Below, in pieces: positions 1-7,063 of a stretch of 64,000 nt of DNA (position 1 is the stretch's first letter; every line of letters starts with the position of its first letter). This DNA comes from Ignavibacteria bacterium. Lineage in GTDB: Bacteria; Bacteroidota; Ignavibacteria; Kapaibacteriales; Kapaibacteriaceae. The position numbers and the translations under genes were made by a program. The stretch is from contig VGVV01000005.1 in assembly GCA_016873895.1 (NCBI GenBank), positions 54,243 to 118,242 on the forward strand, in the 5' to 3' direction. Below the pieces are notes generated by a model that was not told the DNA's origin, did not search any database, and saw only the letters and a program-made list of their open reading frames with translations.

Positions 1-2
1 GG

Positions 3-473
3 CACGGTGGTGTCTTTGGCGGCCTTGAGTTTCAGGCTCACGTCGAGCGCACGGCGTTTGCATGCAATGACGACGGCTCTCAACGCGCCCCTGCGCAGCG
101 TTTGGTTGATTATATCGAAGGTAACGTATCATCTTCGTTGCCGCGAACCTCATACATTCCGGGCCATGTTTCGATCGACATGGCAGAAGTTCTTCCCGCC
201 GTTATTGATGAGCGCCTGCGGTCTGGAATTCGACAGTTTGCCTCGCAGATGCGGGGTTACCTAACCAACGAGGCAGTTGTTGTAGGCGTCGAGTCACGCA
301 CGTCGTCGCCTGTTCGAATACCGCGAAACAAGGAAACATACGAGCATGTCGAGGTAAGGCGTCTCTATCCAAGTGGCGAGGGGGCTGGTTATGCTGGCGG
401 CATTGTAAGTGCCGCACTCGACGGACAGAACGTGGCCAAGGCAATAGCAGCTCACGTATTCGCATCATCGTGA
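3..473 (+). CDS. FAD-dependent dehydrogenase (COG2509-like), C-terminal part
   Basis: The gene starts before the window; the frame is open from base 3 to the TGA at 471-473. The visible 156 residues match the C-terminal part of the uncharacterised NAD(FAD)-utilising dehydrogenases (COG2509). The family-typical stretches are GGSQRAPAQRL, the near-terminal VGVESRTSSPVRI and the flavin-binding end YPSGEGAGYAGGI followed by SAALDG. The family is a cytosolic flavoprotein of unknown substrate. The N-terminal dinucleotide-binding fold is outside the window. The next gene is convergent and begins 12 bp after the stop, so there is almost no terminator space. Confidence 0.85.
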   Translation, partial: HGGVFGGLEFQAHVERTAFACNDDGSQRAPAQRLVDYIEGNVSSSLPRTSYIPGHVSIDMAEVLPAVIDERLRSGIRQFASQMRGYLTNEAVVVGVESRTSSPVRIPRNKETYEHVEVRRLYPSGEGAGYAGGIVSAALDGQNVAKAIAAHVFASS

Positions 474-485
474 GGAATTGCGAGA

Positions 486-1895
486 CTATTGGCGGAGAAT
501 CTTAAACACCGTGCGTCGGTTCAGCGCCCTGTTCGGCTCTGAATCGTTTGGAACGAGCGGCATAGAGAAGCCAAATCCACGAGTTTTGAGTCGGAAAGCC
601 TGCACGCCCCTTTCAACAAGAGCTTGTTTCACAGATTCGGCACGACGCTGTGAGAGATTCATGTTGTAGTCCACGCGGTTGTCGTCAGGACCACTGCGAG
701 ATGCATGCCCCTGGATCTCGAGAACAACGCGATCAAAGCGCAACAGTGCGTCAGCTAGCTCATCAAGTATGATGTACGACGATGTATCGATAATGCTCTC
801 GTCGTAGGCAAAGAGGATGCGCTTCGAAAACTCATTTGTGTCTGCTAATGGATTGAGTGGTGTTTTATCATACATACCGCGCGCAACCATCGTGTCTCTG
901 CCGGGCACATCAACGGTAAGGTGCACATTATGAATACCCTCGTAACGAGGGGGCGTGTAGGTCACCAGATAGTAGTTACGCAGGCCATTGTAAATGTCAA
1001 GAAAGATCGCGAGCAAGTCAGCCTTGGTGTAGGCTCTATAGTACTTTCCGCCTGTATACAGGGCTAGATCATTGAGTGCTTGATCATTAGCGAAACCGAA
1101 GCCAACACAATAGATGGATATGTTGTGTCGAGTTGCATACTCGTAGAGATCGCTAAGCGACACGGTCGAGGTGTTCTCGTCTCCATCGGCAAAGACAACG
1201 CAGACCTTAGGCTGATCGAGGGGAACGTCTTTAAGTGTCTGCAGCGACTTTAGCACGCCGTCGTACGTAGAGGTGAAGAGTCCCTGCGAAGACTTCTTGT
1301 ACGAAGCAAATGCACGCATCATAGCGATAGAATCACCGGTAAGAGGGAAAACCTCGGTAACAGTCTTGTGATAGCCAACGAGGGAAATGTTATCGCAATT
1401 GCGCTTCATCCCTATGAACATTTCTGTTCCCATGTCGAGCGTGGGTTTAGCCCCCTTCATAGATCCAGAACAGTCGATAGCAAGTGCAATGTTCGCCGGA
1501 ATGGAGTCTCGCTCGCCTATCTCTCGCACACGATACATACGCACAAGGGAGTCGCGCACGCGTCTGCGTTCACCGAGCCGCTCGAACATGCGCGGGAAGT
1601 AGTCGGGTGCCGAAACGGATTTGTATGGCTCTGCCATGTGGGTAACGATGTACCCCGTTGTGTCGATCACACGCACAAACAAACGTATCGAATCCGGATA
1701 GGTGTAGTGCTCAAGTTTCCACACCTCTGTTCGCAATGCTGCAATGTTTACAGAGTCTATGTGTTTCGTTGAGGTAGCTCGAAACGTGGAAACTCGTTCA
1801 GAATCGTCGCGTAGATCAAATGATTGATCGATGCGCCGCGTTGAGGAACACGACACAACAACAAGTGACTGAAGCAGGAGGTACCAGGGCTTCAT
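486..1895 (-). CDS. VWA-domain / OmpA-like lipoprotein
   Basis: A 469-residue probable lipoprotein. The N-terminus has a hydrophobic stretch ending in VVVSC, a plausible lipobox with Cys16. A von Willebrand A domain follows, with the MIDAS motif DCSGS at about 141-145 for metal-dependent binding. The last ~110 residues are an OmpA/MotB peptidoglycan-binding domain (IQGHASRSG, then LSQRRAESVKQAL and NRRTVF). This suggests an outer-membrane-anchored protein that grips peptidoglycan and uses the VWA domain to bind a partner. It lies 27 bp downstream of the mlaD-like gene and probably shares its transcript. There is no clear ribosome-binding site before the ATG. The binding partner is unknown. 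Confidence 0.85.
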   Translation of the reverse strand: MKPWYLLLQSLVVVSCSSTRRIDQSFDLRDDSERVSTFRATSTKHIDSVNIAALRTEVWKLEHYTYPDSIRLFVRVIDTTGYIVTHMAEPYKSVSAPDYFPRMFERLGERRRVRDSLVRMYRVREIGERDSIPANIALAIDCSGSMKGAKPTLDMGTEMFIGMKRNCDNISLVGYHKTVTEVFPLTGDSIAMMRAFASYKKSSQGLFTSTYDGVLKSLQTLKDVPLDQPKVCVVFADGDENTSTVSLSDLYEYATRHNISIYCVGFGFANDQALNDLALYTGGKYYRAYTKADLLAIFLDIYNGLRNYYLVTYTPPRYEGIHNVHLTVDVPGRDTMVARGMYDKTPLNPLADTNEFSKRILFAYDESIIDTSSYIILDELADALLRFDRVVLEIQGHASRSGPDDNRVDYNMNLSQRRAESVKQALVERGVQAFRLKTRGFGFSMPLVPNDSEPNRALNRRTVFKILRQ

Positions 1896-1922
1896 GATAC
1901 AGTGTTGCGCGAGAACAACGAA

Positions 1923-2867
1923 TTATTTATGCCCAAGACCAACGTTTACGTTGACGCCATCACGTTGGAATTGTTGGAGGATCGTTTTGAGAATCGCGAG
2001 GGATGAATCGAGCTGAACCGACAAATTCTCGTCATAGATAACACGATTGAGTATTCCCTTGTTTGCCTTCACCTCTGCAATAACAGTATTGACTTCAATA
2101 ACAAGGCTGTCTACTGAGATGAATGCCTTATCTGCCTTGGTAAGCGTTTTGTCGAACGTTGATAGCGTGCGATCCAAGTGGTCAATCAACCCAGAGATCT
2201 TTGGCTCGTTGCGGTCGAGAGTGCCCTTTAGTGTTGCTGAGATCTGGCGAAGATCGCGCACCATATAGGTGAGGTCGGATTTGTTCGTCTCCATCCACGA
2301 GCGAGCATCAGAAACAAGAAGTGCACCGTCGGAAGCTAAGGTCTTGATGTTGTTTACAAATGAACCATCACGAGCAAGATCTGCAAGTGCAGCACTGAGT
2401 GTGTCTAGTCGCTTAACCAGTGCCACTGCGTTGTCGCTTACATTACCGAGTGAGGTAACCAGCGTGCCTATGTCTGCCGCTGCCGCTCCTGGAATCTCGT
2501 TGTTTGGATTAAATGCTACCGATTGACTTCCGGGCTTGATCTCTATCTTCTTCCCACCGGTGATCTCGAGTATCGAGACAACTGCCGTAGCATCACTGCG
2601 CAAATCAGAGATGTCGTCCATTTGGCCAACTACCACTACGCCGCCGTTGTTGGTAGCAACGCTTACTACTTGTCCGCGCTTTACACCGCTCACAACAATA
2701 GGGCTGCCTGGCTCGAGTCCGCCCGATGTGGCAAGGCGAAAACGCACAGATTGCTGACTTGATGTCCAACTAATGTCTTTGCCAAGCATGATGCCAATAA
2801 GCAGCACCAGGATGGCTCCAATACTAACGAGGCCAACTCTAATCTCGGTCTTACGTGAAACTTCCAA
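1923..2867 (-). CDS. MCE/MlaD family lipid-transport protein
   Basis: A single N-terminal membrane helix (about residues 12-30) is followed by one MCE domain (SGGLEPGSPIVVSGVKRGQV, then IEIKPGS) and a long helical C-terminal region. This is the architecture of MlaD, the periplasmic ring subunit of an ABC lipid transporter between inner and outer membrane. The ATPase and permease partners are not in the window. I chose the TTG at 2867 because it has GGAG 8 bases upstream and gives MEVSRKTEIRVG, a normal family start. A TTG at 2888 overlaps the ssb stop by 4 bases but has no ribosome-binding site. The gene follows ssb directly, an unusual pairing. Confidence 0.8.
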   Translation of the reverse strand: MEVSRKTEIRVGLVSIGAILVLLIGIMLGKDISWTSSQQSVRFRLATSGGLEPGSPIVVSGVKRGQVVSVATNNGGVVVVGQMDDISDLRSDATAVVSILEITGGKKIEIKPGSQSVAFNPNNEIPGAAAADIGTLVTSLGNVSDNAVALVKRLDTLSAALADLARDGSFVNNIKTLASDGALLVSDARSWMETNKSDLTYMVRDLRQISATLKGTLDRNEPKISGLIDHLDRTLSTFDKTLTKADKAFISVDSLVIEVNTVIAEVKANKGILNRVIYDENLSVQLDSSLAILKTILQQFQRDGVNVNVGLGHK

Positions 2868-2884
2868 GCGATCGACTCCAAATA

Positions 2885-3298
2885 TCAAAAGGGAATAACG
2901 TCTGTGCCAGAGGATGTATGTGACGATTGTTCAGCATCATTCGTGTTTGCTGGCTGATCCTGCTTCTTAGCATCAAGAACCAACAAGCTATCAGCAACGA
3001 TCTCGGTAACGTAACGCTTGTTACCGTCGCGATCGTCGAATGAGCGCGACTGAATTTTACCCTCTACATAAAGCCTGCTGCCTCGCCGTACGAGCCGTTC
3101 TACAACATCGGCCAATCCTCTCCAGGCAATGATTGTGTGCCAATCTGTTTGCTCCTGGATAGCACCATCCTTGTCTTTCCATGTTTCGGATGTAGCTAAT
3201 CGAAGCTGAGCAACTTTTACACCACTCGGAGTAAAGTGTACTTCAGGGTCTTTACCCACGTTGCCGATGAGCATGACTTTGTTAAGTGTACGAGACAT
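2885..3298 (-). CDS. ssb: single-stranded DNA-binding protein
   Basis: 137 residues with a full OB-fold SSB domain (NKVMLIGNVGKDPEV at the start, DWHTIIAWRGLAD in the middle, YVEGKIQSRSF). A short polar linker leads to the acidic tip ending DVIPF, the conserved peptide that recruits replication and repair proteins. AAGGTGA lies just upstream of the ATG as ribosome-binding site. It heads a minus-strand group with the mlaD-like and VWA/OmpA genes. A perfect 12-bp palindrome 25 bp upstream could be an operator. Confidence 0.95.
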   Translation of the reverse strand: MSRTLNKVMLIGNVGKDPEVHFTPSGVKVAQLRLATSETWKDKDGAIQEQTDWHTIIAWRGLADVVERLVRRGSRLYVEGKIQSRSFDDRDGNKRYVTEIVADSLLVLDAKKQDQPANTNDAEQSSHTSSGTDVIPF

Positions 3299-3322
3299 AA
3301 ATCACCTTATCACTAAACCATT

Positions 3323-3334
3323 GGACAATTGTCC
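3323..3334. promoter_or_regulatory. 12-bp palindrome between ssb and cyclase gene
   Basis: GGACAATTGTCC is a perfect 12-bp palindrome in the 154-bp divergent spacer between ssb and the cyclase-family gene. Its place just upstream of ssb suggests a dimeric regulator site. No regulator is encoded next to it. The rest of the spacer holds a TATATTCG, one base from the TAnnTTTG promoter box, on the minus strand. Confidence 0.3.
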
Positions 3335-3452
3335 GGCTGCACGATTGGCTCGAATATACCAAGCAATACACCGGCCTGTATGCCTATAAGCACTTTTTCC
3401 TACAAAACGTGACATCATTTGGAAAGGGGCTCATCAACGATGAAATTTGTGC

Positions 3453-4208
3453 ATGCCATCTCCCCAACAGCAAATTGTGATTTCCGTTGGCACACGTCGA
3501 TACGACCTTACAACGGCACAGGATATCTCCCTACATATCAATCATGAGCATGCACCACATGCCTTTGGTTTACCAGTGGCATCCTTCAATCCTTTCCGTA
3601 TCGGCAGTTTTGTAGGCAGTGTGGAAGAAGGAGGCCCCGTCCGTTGCGATATAGTTTCCCTTGCGCCACACGGCAATGGTACGCATACCGAATGCGTTGG
3701 ACACATCGCCGGCAAACGTCACATTGTAACAGAGTTGATGACCGATCTCATGGATGAAGCTATGCTCGTTAGCGTAGGTCTATCTTCACATGACGGTGAT
3801 GCCGTAGTGTCTGCCAATGATCTTGATGCCGTATGGAAGGATCGATCCACCACAACACTCATCATTCGAACTCTTCCGAACGATGACGTAAAACGCACCA
3901 AGCATTGGTCTGGTGGTAACCCTCCGTATATGCACATCGATGCAATGCGGCTCGTAGTAGAGCATGGTGTGCGCCACCTTATGGTTGATATGCCGTCGGT
4001 AGACAAAGAGGAAGATCAAGGAGCGCTCGTCGCACATCATCACTTCTGGCAATGGCCACATGCACCACGGCTCGACTGTACCATCACTGAACTTGTTTAT
4101 GTTCCAAACAACATAACTGATGGACGATACCTTGTACTGTTCAACGTTGCTCCATTCGATGGCGATGCTGCACCGTCGAGACCGGTTCTCGTGAGGAATG
4201 GGTACTAG
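3453..4208 (+). CDS. cyclase-family (kynurenine formamidase-like) metal hydrolase
   Basis: 251 residues from ATG 3453. The key motif HGNGTHTE at about 73-80, followed by His84, is the HxGTHxD-type metal site of the cyclase family (PF04199), which includes bacterial kynurenine formamidase KynB and polyketide cyclases. Known members hydrolyse amide or ester bonds. The substrate here cannot be told, since no tryptophan-degradation gene is nearby. A TTG at 3447 is an alternative start. The stop TAG is formed by the first unit of a heptamer repeat (GGTACTA), so the last residues NGY may come from repeat invasion. Confidence 0.8.
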   Translation: MPSPQQQIVISVGTRRYDLTTAQDISLHINHEHAPHAFGLPVASFNPFRIGSFVGSVEEGGPVRCDIVSLAPHGNGTHTECVGHIAGKRHIVTELMTDLMDEAMLVSVGLSSHDGDAVVSANDLDAVWKDRSTTTLIIRTLPNDDVKRTKHWSGGNPPYMHIDAMRLVVEHGVRHLMVDMPSVDKEEDQGALVAHHHFWQWPHAPRLDCTITELVYVPNNITDGRYLVLFNVAPFDGDAAPSRPVLVRNGY

Positions 4209-4309
4209 GTACTAGGTACTAGGTACGGGGTACGGAATACTGGCAGATCGTTATGCAATTCACTACTGGTTTCCCGTTTTCACGGGAAAGATGAAAGGTA
4301 CCTAGTACC
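4201..4309. repeat. heptamer array, hairpin and inverted heptamer
   Basis: The spacer between two convergent genes is almost wholly repeat. Five direct heptamers run from 4201 to 4235: three GGTACTA then two GGTACGG. A hairpin follows, with TTTCCCGT at 4270-4277 and ACGGGAAA at 4282-4289. TAGTACC at 4303-4309 is the reverse complement of the first heptamer. The first heptamer carries the stop codon of the upstream gene, and the inverted one ends 2 bp from the stop of the downstream gene. The hairpin may also act as a weak bidirectional terminator, though it lacks a T-run. Confidence 0.7.
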
Positions 4310-4311
4310 TC

Positions 4312-5553
4312 TCACTGCAACCCATACTCATCGATTTTTCTGTAGAGCGTGCGCTCGCTGATGCCGAGTATCTTGGCTGATTCGCGTCGGTTGCCTTGCG
4401 TGCGGCGGAGTGCAGTTTCAATCGCCTTCTTTTCTATTGCAGCTAGGTTGAGCTCGTTGTCTGCTGCGTTTGGTAGGGCCGTAGTGATTGGATGCAAGGG
4501 GCGTATGGCAACAACATCATGTGGTGTTGGAGTAGATGGAGCAGACATTGGATGGGTTGGCATGGGCGCTTCGCTATGCATATCAACGGACATGCTGAGC
4601 AGGTGGCGCAATACCGATTTTACTTCTGAAACATCGGTTGACAGTTGAAGGAGGGCGCGATAGAGCATCTGAATGTCGAGATCTGATTGTGGACTGTGCG
4701 CACCCGCAATGCGTACCAAAGCATTGCCAGTGGGTTGATCCTGTTGATCGCTGTGCGATGTTGGCAGATAACGCAGCAGCATATCTGTGGTAATACGAGC
4801 CCCTTGCTCGAGAGTTACCATAGTCTCGATGATATTGCGAAGCTCGCGTACATTTCCAGGCCATGCCTGCTGCTCGAGTAATGCTAGTGCATCTCGATCA
4901 ATTCCCTTGTAGTCGTGTATGTTTTTGTCGGCAACGCGCTGTGCAAAATGCTCAATAAGTGGCTCGATGTCTTCTGGATGCTGACGTAAAGGGGGCAGAT
5001 GAATGTTAACGCTATTGAGGCGGAAGAATAAGTCTTGTCGAAAGCGCCCTTGGCGAACCTCATATGCTAAATCGCGATTTGTAGCGGCCACCACGCGGAC
5101 GTCTACCTTGAGCACATCAGAAGAGCCAAGGCGAGAATACTCGCCGCTCTCAAGAATACGGAGAAGCTTAACCTGTGTTCCGATTGGCATCTCGCCAATC
5201 TCATCCAAAAAGATCGTGCCACGATGTGCTGTTTCAAAGAAACCCTTGCGCTGCTCTACCGAACCTGTAAATGCCCCTTTCTCAGCTCCGAACAATTCAC
5301 TCTCGAGAAGGGTCTCAGGAATAGCGCCGCAGTTGACGCTTACAAATGGATCCTTCTTTCTTGTGCTAAGATCGTGCACAGCATGGGCAAAGACTTCTTT
5401 GCCGGTTCCTGTTTCGCCTGTAACTAAGACGGTGAGGTCTGTTGGCGCAACCTGCAGAAGTCGCGACATTGCCTGCACCATCGCTGGAGACTCGCCGATA
5501 AGACCGAATCGTACGGCGAGCTGACGGAGTAGTTGGCGTGAAGCTTGCATCAT
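4312..5553 (-). CDS. sigma-54-dependent transcriptional activator
   Basis: 413 residues from ATG 5553. It has an AAA+ central domain with Walker A GETGTGKE, the sigma-54 contact loop as GAFTGS (usual GAFTGA) and Walker B IFLDEIGEM. A Fis-type helix-turn-helix closes the protein (LRRTQGNRRESAKILGIS, then ERTLYRKI). There is no receiver, GAF or PAS domain, so it resembles PspF-type enhancer-binding proteins controlled by a partner or by level. I rejected the longer TTG start at 5622 because it would overlap the upstream gene by about 65 bp. The ATG lies 4 bp after that gene's stop, so it is the last gene of the operon. Confidence 0.9.
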   Translation of the reverse strand: MMQASRQLLRQLAVRFGLIGESPAMVQAMSRLLQVAPTDLTVLVTGETGTGKEVFAHAVHDLSTRKKDPFVSVNCGAIPETLLESELFGAEKGAFTGSVEQRKGFFETAHRGTIFLDEIGEMPIGTQVKLLRILESGEYSRLGSSDVLKVDVRVVAATNRDLAYEVRQGRFRQDLFFRLNSVNIHLPPLRQHPEDIEPLIEHFAQRVADKNIHDYKGIDRDALALLEQQAWPGNVRELRNIIETMVTLEQGARITTDMLLRYLPTSHSDQQDQPTGNALVRIAGAHSPQSDLDIQMLYRALLQLSTDVSEVKSVLRHLLSMSVDMHSEAPMPTHPMSAPSTPTPHDVVAIRPLHPITTALPNAADNELNLAAIEKKAIETALRRTQGNRRESAKILGISERTLYRKIDEYGLQ

Positions 5554-5557
5554 AGGT

Positions 5558-6622
5558 TTACTTGCGCTTAGAAGTCCACTCGGCCCACCCGCCGGTATAA
5601 ATGAAAATGGGGCCGTAGCCAAACTGCTTTAGCACATCGGCCACGTGATGCGACAGTTCGCATTCACCGCCGTCGCAGTATATCAACACCACGCGATCGC
5701 GCGGAACATTGCTGAGTAGGTCGGGAATGCGTGACTGAACCTCGCCTCCAAAATAATTGGCTGCGCCATTGATGTGCCCCTGAGCAAACTTTTCAGCGCT
5801 ACGAGCATCGATAAGGTAGTGTTTACTGCCCTCGAGCAGGCGAACAAACATGTCGTAGCTGATTTCTCGAACAACCCCTGGCTCGGGTGTAAATGCTGGC
5901 GCTGCAGCAGCAGGTTGGGTTGAAGTTGCATTCTGAGCAGCAGTCGTTGATTGTGCAGTTGTTGCAGTAGCTGTGTTTACCGCCAGAGTAGTAGTCTTTC
6001 TAGCAGTATCTGTTGTGGGCTGTACTTGCGGTTGCTGAGCCTGCTGCTGCGTCTGTGTTGTTGGACTCGCAGTATTCTGAACATACTTGTTGATGTCGTT
6101 TTGTGTTGCAAGCTGTCGTTCAAACTCTGGCTTGATCCATGCAATAGCTTTTGGGTTCATCGCGTTGAAGCCAATAGCCAGACCAATGGCAACAAGCACA
6201 AAAACGGCTACATCGAATACAGCCGTGCTTGTTATGCTGCGGGATGGTGTTGTCGTAGCATGTGTGACGGACGATGAATTCATTCGGCCGAGAGGCTCGC
6301 CCCCTAGCAGATGTGTATGCAAATGGAATACCGTTTGCCCGCCATAATCGTTACAGTTCGTAACAAGGCGATACCCTTGTTCTGCGATCCCAAACTTTCG
6401 GGCCATGTTGGCAGCAATGCAATGAATCTTCCCGACCAGCTGCACGTCCTCTTCTGCTATATCGTTGATTGTTGGGATAACCCTCTTGGGGATAATCAGC
6501 AGATGGACAGGTGCAGAAGGAGCAATGTCGCGTATAACGATGATTTCTTCGTCTTCATACTCAATAGCAGCGGGAATTTCCCGCGTAATGATTCGTTGAA
6601 AGATCGTCTGTTGCATATCCAT
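5558..6622 (-). CDS. HIT - transmembrane - rhodanese fusion protein
   Basis: 354 residues with three parts. Residues 1-113 are a HIT (HinT-like) nucleotide hydrolase with the triad H100-L-H102-T-H104 and the usual C-terminal LLGGEPLGR. Residues 134-152 are one membrane helix. A Thr/Gln/Ala-rich linker (about 170-250) leads to a rhodanese domain (252-354) with Cys316 in YCDGGECELS. HIT proteins hydrolyse nucleotide phosphoramidates in the cytosol, while rhodaneses transfer sulfane sulfur. The helix would put the two domains on opposite sides of the membrane. The junction reads GRM, exactly where a HinT protein normally ends and where Met114 could start a second protein, so this may be a recent in-frame fusion. 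Confidence 0.85.
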   Translation of the reverse strand: MDMQQTIFQRIITREIPAAIEYEDEEIIVIRDIAPSAPVHLLIIPKRVIPTINDIAEEDVQLVGKIHCIAANMARKFGIAEQGYRLVTNCNDYGGQTVFHLHTHLLGGEPLGRMNSSSVTHATTTPSRSITSTAVFDVAVFVLVAIGLAIGFNAMNPKAIAWIKPEFERQLATQNDINKYVQNTASPTTQTQQQAQQPQVQPTTDTARKTTTLAVNTATATTAQSTTAAQNATSTQPAAAAPAFTPEPGVVREISYDMFVRLLEGSKHYLIDARSAEKFAQGHINGAANYFGGEVQSRIPDLLSNVPRDRVVLIYCDGGECELSHHVADVLKQFGYGPIFIYTGGWAEWTSKRK

Positions 6623-6628
6623 GTCTCT

Positions 6629-7057
6629 TTACCGAAAATCATAATGGTCTCGTAGTACCATATACGCTGCGTTGATTTCATGCGCACGGGTATGCGCATG
6701 CTGTTGCTCGTTGGCACTAGCTGATGCAAATCTATCAGGATGCCACGTAGCAATTAAACCTCGGTATGCCCTTTTTATCTCTTCCGGCTCAGAGCCCAGT
6801 GCCACATTGAGGCATCGATGGGCATCGATCACGTCCGGTGGCAGGCTAACGGTAGAGTCTTGATGCCGTTGAGAATGTCTGTTGTTTTGGGTGTGTGAGT
6901 TTGGGTTCTCGGTATAGTCTCGATGAAGTTCGTCTATGATGCGCCGTAACTCCTCGTCTTCTGAATTGATCATGCGCTCCGCATCCGCTATATCGGCTCC
7001 AGAAGTAGCGATGTGTGAGCGCGCAAAGTCGCGTAGTCGATTAAAAAGTTGTCCCAT
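6629..7057 (-). CDS. J-domain (DnaJ-like) protein
   Basis: 142 residues with the J domain at the C-terminal end (about 78-142) rather than at the start. The HPD signature is present (WHPDRF, residues 106-108), which stimulates the ATPase of DnaK. The N-terminal ~70 residues are charged and polar with no recognisable domain, and there is no glycine-rich or zinc-finger region, so it is a small type III J protein. It is 6 bp from each neighbour, between the patatin and HIT-rhodanese genes. The client is unknown. Confidence 0.85.
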   Translation of the reverse strand: MGQLFNRLRDFARSHIATSGADIADAERMINSEDEELRRIIDELHRDYTENPNSHTQNNRHSQRHQDSTVSLPPDVIDAHRCLNVALGSEPEEIKRAYRGLIATWHPDRFASASANEQQHAHTRAHEINAAYMVLRDHYDFR

Positions 7058-7063
7058 AGACGT

